DNA of 64,000 nt, taken from assembly GCF_015999335.1 (NCBI RefSeq), contig NZ_JAEACP010000017.1:1-64000 (forward strand), given 5' to 3'. Below, piece by piece: positions 17,734 to 27,037 of the stretch. The DNA comes from Tabrizicola soli. GTDB taxonomy: Bacteria; Pseudomonadota; Alphaproteobacteria; Rhodobacterales; Rhodobacteraceae. Under the pieces are notes generated by a model. It ran no database searches, was not told where the DNA came from, and worked only from the letters and a program-made list of their open reading frames with translations. The translations under genes were made by a program, and so were the position numbers. How positions within the stretch are numbered: the first letter of the stretch is position 1; each line of letters starts with the position of its first letter.

Positions 17734-18202
17734 GCTCTCACCGGCCGACACCGACCTCGTCGCGCAATTCTACCGCGAGGCCCCCGACTACTGGCTGCTC
17801 GCCGAGGGCGCATTGGACCCGGACCGTCAGGCGCGCGAGTTCTTCACCGACGCCCCGCCCGGCTGCGATCCCGCGCAAAGCCACCGCCTCGGCCTGTTCC
17901 TGGACGACCGCCTCTCCGGCGTGGCCGAACTCTCCCATGGTTTCCCGGATCCTGGCGACGCCTATCTGGGGCTGATGATCCTCGGCCCCTGGGCGCAGGG
18001 CGCGGGCCACGGCCGCCGCCTGCTCGCCCATGCCGAAGGCCTGGCCCGCGGCCGTGGCGCACGGCGTCTCTATCTCGCCGTCCTCGACGCCAACCCGCGC
18101 GGCCGCGCCTTCTGGCTGCGCGAGGGCCTCCGCCCCACCGGCATCCGCCGCCAGGACGCCGTGACGGGTCACGGGCTGGAGCGGCTGGTCAAGGACCTGT
18201 AG
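17720..18202 (+). CDS. GNAT-family N-acetyltransferase
   Basis: A 160-residue acetyltransferase. The fold signature is seen as YLGLMILGPWAQGAGHGRRLLAHAE (acetyl-CoA pyrophosphate loop Q/RxxGxG/A) and LAVLDANPRGRAFWLREGL. Its acceptor is unknown. Start ATG 17720 lies inside the 3' end of the Gre-like gene (14-nt overlap). Its own 3' end overlaps the convergent EamA gene by 34 nt. Confidence 0.87.
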   Translation: MPIRRLSPADTDLVAQFYREAPDYWLLAEGALDPDRQAREFFTDAPPGCDPAQSHRLGLFLDDRLSGVAELSHGFPDPGDAYLGLMILGPWAQGAGHGRRLLAHAEGLARGRGARRLYLAVLDANPRGRAFWLREGLRPTGIRRQDAVTGHGLERLVKDL

Positions 18203-19020
18203 GGCAGGCTCGCCAGCGCGACGCCGCCCAGCACCAGCCCCGCCGCCGCCCAGAAGCGCGGGCCGGGCAGTTCCGCCAGCAGCGCCGCCCCGCCCAGCGC
18301 CGCGATCACCGGCACCGACAACTGCGCCACCGCCGCCCGCGCCGCGCCCAGCTGCGGCAGCAGCCGATACCACAGCGCATAGCCCAGGCCCGAGGTCGCC
18401 GCCCCCGACACCACCGCCAGCGCCACGCCCCTGCCATCCGGCGCCGACAGCCCCGCCAGCAGCGCCAGCGGCAGCACCAGCGGCACCGACAGCAGGAAGT
18501 TCCAGGCCGTCGCCGCCAGCGGGTCCGCGCTGCCGCGCCCGGCCAGCGAATAGACGCCCCAGCCCACTCCCGCCCCCGCCATCAACGCCAGCGGCGCAGG
18601 ACCCGCCGCCCCCGGCGCCGCGACCAGCGCCAGCCCGACCAGCGCCAGCCCCGCCCCCGCCCAGCGCCGGGGCGGCACCGCCTCGCGCGCGATCAGCGCC
18701 CCGGCGAACATCGTCACCTGCACCGCCCCGAACAGCACCAGCGCCCCGGTCCCGGCGTCGAGGCCACGATAGGCCAGCGAAAACCCCAGAAGATAGGCCG
18801 ACAGCCCCGCCACGCCCGCGACCCGGCCGCGCGGTCCGGGCCAGGCCCAGCCGCCCCGCTGCCACAGCACCAGCCCCGCCAGCATCGCCGCCCCCGCCAG
18901 GAGGCGGACCACCGCGAACTCCACCGCGCCGATATGTCCCGGCCCCACCGCCCAGCGGTTCAGCACGGAATTGGCCGCGAAGGCCAGCATGGTGAGGGCT
19001 GTCAACAGGATGAGGCGCAT
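18169..19020 (-). CDS. EamA/DMT family transporter
   Basis: A 283-residue, ten-helix EamA protein, very rich in Ala, Leu and Gly, starting MRLILLTALTMLAFAANSVLNRWAVG. That opening is a typical first DMT helix with the SxLNR motif. The second repeat carries LSVPVIAALGGAALLAE. It is the fourth EamA member in the first 19 kb and is not closely related in sequence to the tandem pair at 1.9-3.7 kb. An upstream ATG at 19032 is possible. It overlaps the convergent acetyltransferase gene by 34 nt. Confidence 0.85.
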   Translation of the reverse strand: MRLILLTALTMLAFAANSVLNRWAVGPGHIGAVEFAVVRLLAGAAMLAGLVLWQRGGWAWPGPRGRVAGVAGLSAYLLGFSLAYRGLDAGTGALVLFGAVQVTMFAGALIAREAVPPRRWAGAGLALVGLALVAAPGAAGPAPLALMAGAGVGWGVYSLAGRGSADPLAATAWNFLLSVPLVLPLALLAGLSAPDGRGVALAVVSGAATSGLGYALWYRLLPQLGAARAAVAQLSVPVIAALGGAALLAELPGPRFWAAAGLVLGGVALASLPYRSLTSRSSP

Positions 19021-19059
19021 GGCCGGCACCATGCGCGCCGCCGGTCCCCCAGCGCAAGC

Positions 19060-19086
19060 GTAGGGTGGGCGATACCGCCCACCTTA
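19060..19086 (+). repeat. REP-like palindrome, GTAGGGTGGGC type
   Basis: GTAGGGTGGGCG-ATAC-CGCCCACCTTA, between the EamA start and the groEL terminator. Same family as 10366-10387. Confidence 0.75.
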
Positions 19087-19094
19087 TGCCCATG

Positions 19095-19120
19095 AAAAAG
19101 GGCGCCCGAAGGCGCCCTTT
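19095..19120 (-). terminator. Intrinsic terminator of groESL
   Basis: On the minus strand: AAAGGGCGCC-TTCG-GGCGCCCTTTTT, a perfect stem with a stable TTCG tetraloop and a T-run, 23 nt after the groEL stop. Confidence 0.93.
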
Positions 19121-19142
19121 CCCGAACTGGATCGCAGGTGGA

Positions 19143-20792
<1,650 letters not shown>

Positions 20793-20804
20793 CTATTGCG
20801 TTTC

Positions 20805-20828
20805 GTAGGGTGCGCTACAGCGCACCAT
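20805..20828 (+). repeat. REP-like palindrome, GTAGGGTGCGC type, inside groESL
   Basis: GTAGGGTGCGCT-ACAG-CGCACCAT (10-bp arms). It sits between the groES stop and groEL start, so it is part of the groESL mRNA and could affect processing or the relative stability of the two cistrons. Confidence 0.8.
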
Positions 20829-20841
20829 CCCGTGCGACCGC

Positions 20842-21129
20842 TCAGCCGATGATGCCGAGGATGTCGCTTTCCTTCATGATCAGCAGTTCTTCGCCGTTCA
20901 GGGTCACTTCGGTCCCCGACCATTTGCCGAACAGGATGCGGTCGCCGGCCTTGACCGACGGAGCGATCAGTTCGCCCGAATCCTTGCGCGCGCCTTCGCC
21001 CACGGCGATGATCTCGCCCTCGGCGGGCTTTTCCTTGGCGGTATCCGGGATGATCAGCCCGCCCTTGGTCTTTTCGTCGGACTGGATACGCTTGACCAGA
21101 ACGCGGTCGTGCAGCGGTTTGAAAGCCAT
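20842..21129 (-). CDS. groES: Co-chaperonin GroES (Cpn10)
   Basis: A 95-residue lid subunit of the GroEL chamber. Family motifs: [13 protein letters not shown], the mobile loop with [19 protein letters not shown], and the ending [14 protein letters not shown]. The ATG at 21129 follows an AAGGGAGTACCC ribosome site region; a longer frame to 21177 would run into the CIRCE operator and is rejected. First gene of groESL. Confidence 0.97.
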   Translation of the reverse strand: MAFKPLHDRVLVKRIQSDEKTKGGLIIPDTAKEKPAEGEIIAVGEGARKDSGELIAPSVKAGDRILFGKWSGTEVTLNGEELLIMKESDILGIIG

Positions 21130-21166
21130 CTGGGGTACTCCCTTGAGTTTCCAGGTTTGATCTCGG

Positions 21167-21193
21167 TTAGCACTCACATCCGATGAGTGCTAA
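21167..21193 (-). promoter_or_regulatory. CIRCE operator (HrcA site) of groESL
   Basis: TTAGCACTC-N9-GAGTGCTAA, a perfect match to the CIRCE consensus, between the promoter and the groES start. It implies HrcA repression relieved on heat shock. Confidence 0.97.
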
Positions 21194-21201
21194 CGGCCCC
21201 T

Positions 21202-21230
21202 GACGTAGGCCAAGCCTCGCCATGTGTCAA
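21202..21230 (-). promoter_or_regulatory. groESL promoter
   Basis: On the minus strand TTGACA (21230-21225), a 17-nt spacer, TACGTC (21207-21202), 9 nt upstream of CIRCE. The -35 is perfect and the -10 weak. Confidence 0.6.
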
Positions 21231-21312
21231 CAGCCTCGGCCGGGTCTTTTGATTTGCCTTTTGCCGATCCCCTGCCACGATGCGGCCGACCCGAATTGCC
21301 CGATGGAGCCCC

Positions 21313-22305
21313 ATGCGCCTCTTGTCGACCCTCGCCGCCCTCCTCCTCGCCGGCCTCGCCGGGCCGCTTCACGCCGACTGTGCCGGAACCAACCTCCTCG
21401 CCGAGATGCCCGCCGAACGCCGCGCCGCGATCACCGCCGCCGCCGATGCCGTGCCCTTCGCGCGCGGCAACTACTGGCGCGCGACGCGGGGCGACGAGGT
21501 CATCACCCTGATCGGCACCTATCACTTCGACGACCCGCGCCACGCCCCCACGCTGCAGGCCGTCACCCCGGCGATCCGGGCCGCGACGACCGTCCTGGTC
21601 GAGGCCGGCCCCGAGGAGGAAAAGGCGCTGCAGGCGCTTGTCGCCCGCGACCCCTCCAGGATGGTGATCACCACCGGCCCCACCCTGAACCAGCAACTCC
21701 CGCCCGAGGTCTGGGCCCAGCTGCGCGCCGCCATGGAACTGCGCGGCATCCCGGCCTTCATGGCCGGGAAGATGCAGCCCTGGTATGTGACGGTCATGCT
21801 CTCGATCCCGCCCTGCGCCATGGCCCGGATGCAGGACCCCAAGGGCCTGGACGGCATGGTGATCGACGCCGCCCGGGCCGCCTCGGTCCCCGTCCGCGGG
21901 CTGGAGCCCTTCGACACCGTCTTCGGCATCTTCGACGCCATGACGCATGAGGAAATGGTCGCGATGATCCAGTCCACCCTCGCGCTGGAGGATCGCTCCG
22001 AGGATTACTCCGCCACCCTCGCCGACAGCTATTTCGCCGGGGAAAGCCGGGTGATCTGGGAATACATGCGCGATGTCTCCTACGGCCTGCCCGGCTATAC
22101 GCCGGAAATGGTGGACGCCGAGTTCGCCCGGCTGGAGGAGCTGCTGATGAACCGGCGCAACCAGTCCTGGATTCCGGTCCTGACCGCCGCCGCCGCCGAT
22201 GGCCCGGTCTTTGCCGCCTTCGGGGCGCTGCACCTCTCGGGCGAACAGGGCGTGCTGAACCTGCTGCAACAGGAAGGGTTCACCCTGGAGGCCCTGCCGC
22301 TCTGA
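21313..22305 (+). CDS. TraB/GumN family protein, exported
   Basis: A 330-residue protein with a clear signal peptide (MRLLSTLAALLLAGLAGPLHA, processed near residue 21) and the TraB/GumN fold motifs: an N-terminal GTYHF and a C-terminal FGALHLSGEQG. Related proteins are putative metalloproteases (Tiki-like, using the two conserved GxxH motifs), but the bacterial function is not settled. It diverges from groES. A start at 21280 is possible but would extend the signal peptide awkwardly. Confidence 0.82.
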   Translation: MRLLSTLAALLLAGLAGPLHADCAGTNLLAEMPAERRAAITAAADAVPFARGNYWRATRGDEVITLIGTYHFDDPRHAPTLQAVTPAIRAATTVLVEAGPEEEKALQALVARDPSRMVITTGPTLNQQLPPEVWAQLRAAMELRGIPAFMAGKMQPWYVTVMLSIPPCAMARMQDPKGLDGMVIDAARAASVPVRGLEPFDTVFGIFDAMTHEEMVAMIQSTLALEDRSEDYSATLADSYFAGESRVIWEYMRDVSYGLPGYTPEMVDAEFARLEELLMNRRNQSWIPVLTAAAADGPVFAAFGALHLSGEQGVLNLLQQEGFTLEALPL

Positions 22306-22327
22306 CCCGACGCCTGCCCGGGGGCCC

Positions 22328-22369
22328 AAATTCCTACGAAGGAATTTGCAAAACCTTTCGAAAGGTTTT
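22328..22369. terminator. Twin AT-rich hairpins after the TraB/GumN gene
   Basis: Two perfect palindromes back to back: AAATTCCT-ACGA-AGGAATTT (22328-22347) and AAAACCTTTCGAAAGGTTTT (22350-22369). Both are AT-rich in a GC-rich genome. They lie in a gap between two same-strand genes, so they are a likely terminator or RNA-processing module. Confidence 0.6.
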
Positions 22370-22487
22370 GGCCCGCCCCGCCGACCGGCCCCGCCCCTAC
22401 CGCCCCCCTCTCGCCACGCCCGGACGTGACAATCCGGCCGCCCTCGCCTATACCGCGCGCGAAATCGCGAAACCCAAGGGCAACCCC

Positions 22488-23405
22488 ATGACCACTCTCG
22501 TCTTCGGCCACAAATCCCCCGACACCGATTCCACCGGCTCCCCGATCATCTGGGCCTGGTATCTGAACGAGACCGGCACCCCCGCCAAACCCGTCCTCCT
22601 GGGCGAGCCCAACACCGAGGCCGCCTTCGTGCTGAAGCACTGGGGCCTGGAAAAGCCCGCGATCATCCAGGACGTGACCGCCGAGGACAAGGTCGTCATC
22701 GTCGACACCAACAACCCGGCCGAGCTGCCCGCCTCGATCAACGAGGCGAAGATCCAGGCCATCATCGACCACCACCTCCTCGCCGGCGGCATCCGGACGA
22801 AGAACCCGATCGAGATCACCATCCGCCCGCTCGCCTGCACCGCGACCATCATGCACGACCTGATCGGCGACACGCTGGCCCAGGCCCCCGACAGCATCAA
22901 GGGCGCGATGCTCTCCTGCATCCTCTCCGACACGCTGGAGTTCCGCTCGCCCACCACCACGCCGCATGACCGCGCCGTGGCCGAGAAGCTGGCCGCCGAC
23001 CTCGGCGTCTCGATCTCCGGGCTGGCCGCGAAGATGTTCGAGGCCAAGTCCGACGTCTCGGCCTTCTCCGACGCGGAACTGCTGCGGATGGATTCCAAGG
23101 AATACAACGTCGCCGGCAAGGAACTGCGCGTCTCGGTGCTGGAGACCACCGCGCCCAAGGTCGTCCTCGACCGCAAGGCCAGCCTGATGCGCTCGATGGC
23201 CGATGTGGCCAAGGAGGACGGCGCGGATCAGGTCCTGCTGTTCGTGGTGGACATCATCAAGGAAGAGGCGACCCTCCTCGTCCCGAACGACCTGGTGAAG
23301 CAGCTGGCCGAGACCTCCTTCGGCGCGACCGTCACCGGCGACACCGTGGTCCTGCCCGGCATCATGAGCCGCAAGAAGCAGATCATCCCGGCGCTGAAGC
23401 TCTGA
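22488..23405 (+). CDS. ppaC: Manganese-dependent inorganic pyrophosphatase (family II)
   Basis: A 305-residue DHH-family phosphoesterase hydrolysing pyrophosphate to phosphate. Metal-site motifs are visible in order: FGHKSPDTDS (residues 6-15), VDTNNPAEL, IIDHHL, and LSDTLEF. The C-terminal DHHA2 domain ends MSRKKQIIPAL with the substrate-binding SRKKQ. Length is normal. ATG 22488 is preceded by CAAGGGCAACCCC; the frame upstream to 22368 runs through non-coding sequence. Confidence 0.96.
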   Translation: MTTLVFGHKSPDTDSTGSPIIWAWYLNETGTPAKPVLLGEPNTEAAFVLKHWGLEKPAIIQDVTAEDKVVIVDTNNPAELPASINEAKIQAIIDHHLLAGGIRTKNPIEITIRPLACTATIMHDLIGDTLAQAPDSIKGAMLSCILSDTLEFRSPTTTPHDRAVAEKLAADLGVSISGLAAKMFEAKSDVSAFSDAELLRMDSKEYNVAGKELRVSVLETTAPKVVLDRKASLMRSMADVAKEDGADQVLLFVVDIIKEEATLLVPNDLVKQLAETSFGATVTGDTVVLPGIMSRKKQIIPALKL

Positions 23406-23419
23406 CGAAACCAAGGGAG

Positions 23420-23443
23420 GCGTCGGGCGTTGATGCCCGACGC
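23420..23443 (+). terminator. Hairpin after ppaC
   Basis: A perfect 9-bp stem GCGTCGGGC-GTTGAT-GCCCGACGC, 14 nt after the ppaC stop, with no T-run. Confidence 0.5.
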
Positions 23444-23445
23444 TT

Positions 23446-23475
23446 GCCAGACGCCTGCCAGACGGATGCCAGACG
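23446..23475 (+). repeat. Three 11-bp-spaced direct repeats GCCAGACG
   Basis: GCCAGACG at 23446-23453, 23457-23464 and 23468-23475, exactly 11 bp apart, 40 nt before the HAD phosphatase start. One-helical-turn spacing would put all three on the same DNA face. Confidence 0.55.
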
Positions 23476-23515
23476 CGGCAACCTTGGCCGAAGCTCCACC
23501 GGAAAGGCCCCCCGC

Positions 23516-24406
23516 ATGACCGAAATCATCCGCTCGCTCGCCGACCTTTCGGGGCGCTACGACGCCCTGTTCTGCGACCTCTGGGGCTGCCTGCACAACG
23601 GCCATGCGGCCTTTCCCGCCGCCGTCGCAGCCCTGCAGGGCTTCCGCGCGGCAGGCGGCAAGGTCGTCCTCCTGACCAACTCGCCCCGCCCCAAGGCCAG
23701 CGTCATCGCCCAGATCGACGCCATGGGCGTCCCCCGCGATTGCTGGGACGAGGTGGCGACCTCGGGCGATGCGGCGCAGATGGGGATGCTCTCGGGCGCC
23801 GTCGGCCGCCGCGTCCACCACATCGGCGCGCCGAAGGACGAAAGCTTTTTCAACGACTTCGCCCCCGACCTCGCGGCCTTCGCCGCGACCCAGCCGCCGA
23901 TCACCCGCGTCCCCCTGAAAGAGGCCGAGGGCATCGTCTGCACCGGCCTTTTCGATGACCACACCGAAACACCCGAAGACTACCGCGCCGCACTCCTTCT
24001 GGCCAAGACCATGGGCCTGACCATGCTCTGCGCCAATCCCGACATCGTGGTCGACCTTGGCGACAAGCGGCTCTGGTGCGCCGGGGCGCTGGCCGAGATG
24101 TATGAGAAGATGGGCGGCGGCACGCTGTATTTCGGCAAGCCGCATCCACCGATCTACGACCTCGCCCGCCGCCGCCTGACCGAAGCCGGAGGCAGGCCCG
24201 ATCCGCAGATCCTCTGCATCGGCGACGGAATCGCCACCGACGTGCAGGGCGGCATCGCCGAGGGGCTGGACACGTTGTTCATCACCGGCGGGCTCGAGGC
24301 CGAAAGGTTCGGCCCCGATGTCGAGGCCCCCGAGGCCGGGCTTCTGCTGGACTGGCTCGCCGGCCGCGAGCTTTCGCCCAGCTATGCCATCGGGCGGCTT
24401 CGCTGA
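23516..24406 (+). CDS. HAD-superfamily subfamily IIA hydrolase (NagD-like, TIGR01459 type)
   Basis: A 296-residue HAD phosphatase. Motif I is DLWGCLHNG: the nucleophile Asp is kept, but the second Asp of the usual DxD is replaced (DLW). Motif II is LLTNSPR, Lys is in FGKPHPPIYD, and motif IV is CIGDGIATDVQGG. The large C2A cap lies between residues about 60 and 195. Substrate unknown; relatives act on small sugar or nucleotide phosphates. The ATG at 23516 follows a GGAAAGG ribosome site. Confidence 0.85.
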   Translation: MTEIIRSLADLSGRYDALFCDLWGCLHNGHAAFPAAVAALQGFRAAGGKVVLLTNSPRPKASVIAQIDAMGVPRDCWDEVATSGDAAQMGMLSGAVGRRVHHIGAPKDESFFNDFAPDLAAFAATQPPITRVPLKEAEGIVCTGLFDDHTETPEDYRAALLLAKTMGLTMLCANPDIVVDLGDKRLWCAGALAEMYEKMGGGTLYFGKPHPPIYDLARRRLTEAGGRPDPQILCIGDGIATDVQGGIAEGLDTLFITGGLEAERFGPDVEAPEAGLLLDWLAGRELSPSYAIGRLR

Positions 24407-24524
24407 CGACAGGGTAACTTTCATTCACGTTCGCAATCGAACTTGAACAATTGTTGCGCGGCCGATTGTGCCGCGTCGCAGCATGTGCTAGCCTTCCCGC
24501 ATGGATGAAAGGGACACGCCCACC

Positions 24525-24968
24525 ATGCTGGACAACATGCCCCGCGGGACGATCTGCATCGAGGACATCGAAATCGGCATGTCCCGCCACCTGATGAAAG
24601 TGGTAACCGACCGGGATATCGAGCTTTTCGCCGAAGTCTCCACCGACCGGAACCCTGTCCACCTGGATGAATCCTATGCCCAGGACACGATCTTCGCGGG
24701 CCGGATCGCCCATGGGATGCTCACCGCCGGCCTGATTTCCGCCGTCATCGGCGAGCAGCTTCCCGGCCACGGCACCGTCTACCTCGGGCAAAGCCTCAAG
24801 TTCATGGCTCCCGTCCGCCCCGGCGACATGGTCCGGGCCGAGGTCACCGTGACCGCGATCGACCATGCCAAACGCCGAGTCACCCTTGAAACCCTCGCCT
24901 CGGTGGGTAAAACCGTTGTCCTGAAGGGCGAGGCGCTGGTTCTGGCGCCCAGCCGCAAGTTCGACTGA
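24525..24968 (+). CDS. MaoC-family (R)-specific enoyl-CoA hydratase (PhaJ-like)
   Basis: A 147-residue single hot-dog domain with the hydratase-2 signature: FAEVSTDRNPVHLDESYA (catalytic Asp and His) and RIAHGMLTAGLISAVIG. Such enzymes hydrate trans-2-enoyl-CoA to (R)-3-hydroxyacyl-CoA, feeding PHA synthesis or other acyl-CoA routes. No PHA gene is nearby. ATG 24525 has an AAAGGGA ribosome site 10 nt upstream; ATG 24501 gives a 155-residue form. The upstream gap 24407-24500 is AT-rich and probably holds the promoter. Confidence 0.88.
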   Translation: MLDNMPRGTICIEDIEIGMSRHLMKVVTDRDIELFAEVSTDRNPVHLDESYAQDTIFAGRIAHGMLTAGLISAVIGEQLPGHGTVYLGQSLKFMAPVRPGDMVRAEVTVTAIDHAKRRVTLETLASVGKTVVLKGEALVLAPSRKFD

Positions 24969-24993
24969 CGGGCCCCGGCCCGCAAAGGGCAGG

Positions 24994-25917
24994 ATGCGAG
25001 AGCACTTTCACTGGCAGGGCCTCGACCCCTCCGCCCGCGGCGCCTCGGTCGCGATGGGCAACTTCGACGGCGTGCACCGCGGCCATCAGGCGGTGATCGA
25101 CCTTGCGCGCGGCGCGGCTCCGCTTGGCATCGTCACCTTCGAGCCCCATCCCCGCCAGTTCTTCGCCCCCGGCGCCCCCGCCTTCCGGCTGATGAACGCC
25201 GAGGCTCGCGCCAACCGCCTGGCCCGCCTCGGGGTCGATCACCTGTTCCAGCTTCCCTTCGACGCCACCCTCGCCGGCCTCACGCCCGAGGGCTTCGTGG
25301 ATCAGGTCCTGCATGACGGGCTCGGCATCGCGCATGTCGTCGTCGGCGCGGATTTCCGCTTCGGCAAGGACCGCGCCGGCACCGCGCCGGATCTCTTCCG
25401 CCTCTGCGCCGCGCGCGGCATCCGCTGCACCATCGCGCCGCTGGTCGCCGACAACGGCACCGAGATCTCCTCGACCAACATCCGCCGCGCCCTGACCGAG
25501 GGCCGCCCCCGCGATGCGGCCACCATGCTCGGCCACTGGCACCGGATCGACGGCGAGGTCCTGCACGGCGAGAAGCGCGGCCGCGACCTGGGCTTTCCCA
25601 CCGCCAACATGTCGGTCGAGGGGCTGCACCTGCCGCGGCTCGGCGTCTATGCCGTCCTTGCCGACATCCTCACCGGCCCGCATCGGGGCAGCTACCGGGG
25701 CGCCGCCAGTCTTGGCGTCCGCCCGATGTTCGGCGAGAACCGCCCGAACCTGGAAACCTTCCTCTTCGACTTCAAGGGCGATCTCTACGGCCAGCACCTG
25801 TCGATCGCGCTGGTCGACTACCTGCGCCCCGAGCTGAAGTTCGACGGCCTTCCCGCGCTGATCGCCCAGATGGACGCCGACTGCGCCAGAGCACGGCAAA
25901 TTCTGTCCGCGCTCTGA
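24994..25917 (+). CDS. ribF: Bifunctional riboflavin kinase / FMN adenylyltransferase
   Basis: A 307-residue enzyme making FMN and then FAD. The N-terminal adenylyltransferase has GNFDGVHRGHQ (about residues 22-32), FEPHPRQFF, and ISSTNIRRAL. The C-terminal flavokinase domain starts near residue 185 with GRDLGFPTANM and GVYAV. Length is normal. It lies 25 nt after the hydratase gene with a weak AAAGGGCAGG ribosome site. No FMN riboswitch-like leader is seen. Confidence 0.96.
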   Translation: MREHFHWQGLDPSARGASVAMGNFDGVHRGHQAVIDLARGAAPLGIVTFEPHPRQFFAPGAPAFRLMNAEARANRLARLGVDHLFQLPFDATLAGLTPEGFVDQVLHDGLGIAHVVVGADFRFGKDRAGTAPDLFRLCAARGIRCTIAPLVADNGTEISSTNIRRALTEGRPRDAATMLGHWHRIDGEVLHGEKRGRDLGFPTANMSVEGLHLPRLGVYAVLADILTGPHRGSYRGAASLGVRPMFGENRPNLETFLFDFKGDLYGQHLSIALVDYLRPELKFDGLPALIAQMDADCARARQILSAL

Positions 25918-25969
25918 TTGACAGGCCGGACGGGCCCGAACATCCTGAGGACAGCGCACGGGAGGTCCG

Positions 25970-26545
25970 ATGCCCGACCTGCAGATCCATCCGCTGACCC
26001 CGGACCGCATCCCGGATTTCGTTGCCCTCTTCGGCCCGGATGGCGCCTGCTACGGCTGCTGGTGCACGTCCTTCCGCCTCCGTCCCAAGGTCCGCCAGGC
26101 GATGACCGGCGACGAACGGCGCGAGGTGATGCTGGACCGAATCCGCCGCGGCCCGCCGCCGGGGCTTCTCCTCTACGACGGCGACGATCCCGTGGGCTGG
26201 ATGCAGATCGGCCCCCGCGCCGACGTTCCGGAATGGAACAACCCCGGCCGCGTCTCCTCGCCCCGGCCCGACGCGCCAGCCGACGACCCCGCCGTCTGGG
26301 CCATCACCTGCTTCTTCTTCCGCCGCAGCCATCGCGGCAAAGGCCTGACCCACGCGCTTCTCGCCGAGGGGATCGCCCATGCCCGCCGCAGCGGCGCCCG
26401 GACGCTGGAGGCCGCGCCCATCCTGGGATCGCGGCCGAAGTCCATCCCCCTCTTCGTCGGCCCCGCCAGGACCTTCCAGGACGCCGGCTTCCAGACCGTC
26501 GCCGCCGTCAAGGAGACCCGCCCGCTCATGCGGCTGGTGCTTTAG
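25970..26545 (+). CDS. GNAT-family acetyltransferase
   Basis: A 191-residue protein with the GNAT acetyl-CoA site at ITCFFFRRSHRGKGLTHALLAEGIAHA (R-G-x-G-L). The Cys-rich CYGCWCTSFR segment near residue 30 is typical of a GNAT subgroup annotated as 'GNAT family N-acetyltransferase, CYGCWC type'. It probably modifies a small molecule. It stands between ribF and the YcgN homologue with its own ribosome site (GGGAGG). Confidence 0.82.
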   Translation: MPDLQIHPLTPDRIPDFVALFGPDGACYGCWCTSFRLRPKVRQAMTGDERREVMLDRIRRGPPPGLLLYDGDDPVGWMQIGPRADVPEWNNPGRVSSPRPDAPADDPAVWAITCFFFRRSHRGKGLTHALLAEGIAHARRSGARTLEAAPILGSRPKSIPLFVGPARTFQDAGFQTVAAVKETRPLMRLVL

Positions 26546-26584
26546 GCCCTTCCCTTTTCCGCGCCGCCGCCCCACTTTGCGGCC

Positions 26585-27037
26585 ATGACCGATCTTCGCC
26601 CCCGCTTCTGGGAAACCGTCCCCCTGAACAAGCTCACCCAACAGGAATGGGAGGCGCTGTGCGACGGCTGCGGCAAGTGCTGCCTGAACAAGCTGGAATA
26701 TGAGGATACCGGCGAGGTCGCCTATACCCGCATCGCCTGCCGCCTGCTGGACGGCGACACCTGCCGCTGCCGCGACTATCCGAACCGCAAGCAGCACGTC
26801 CCGGAATGCGTGGTCCTCACGCCGAAGACGCTGCCGAAGATCGCCTACTGGATGCCCGCGACCTGCGCTTACAAGCTTTTGTTCCAGAAAAAGCGGCTTC
26901 CCGACTGGCACCCGCTCCTGACCGGCGATCCCGAAAGCACCCACAGGGCCGGCCAGTCGATCCGCGGCATGACCATCCCCGAGGGCGCGGTCCCCGAGGA
27001 TGACTGGGAAGACTATCTGATCGAGGAAACCCCCTGA
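26585..27037 (+). CDS. YcgN-family cysteine cluster protein (UPF0260)
   Basis: A 150-residue cytosolic protein with conserved cysteines: LCDGCGKCCLNKLE near the N-terminus, then ACRLLD, CRCRDYPNR, PECVV and ATCAYKLL. The pattern marks the UPF0260/YcgN family within the zinc/iron-chelating CxxCGxCC group; metal binding is likely and the function unproven. Its stop shares one base with the next start (TGATG), coupling it to the threonine aldolase gene. Confidence 0.92.
   Translation: MTDLRPRFWETVPLNKLTQQEWEALCDGCGKCCLNKLEYEDTGEVAYTRIACRLLDGDTCRCRDYPNRKQHVPECVVLTPKTLPKIAYWMPATCAYKLLFQKKRLPDWHPLLTGDPESTHRAGQSIRGMTIPEGAVPEDDWEDYLIEETP

Noticed and set aside
23516-24406. Classical NagD with DxD motif
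   Set aside because: Motif I reads DLWGCLHNG, lacking the second Asp; assigned only to the broader subfamily IIA group.
24969-24993. FMN riboswitch before ribF
   Set aside because: Only 25 nt separate ribF from the previous gene, too short for an RFN element.
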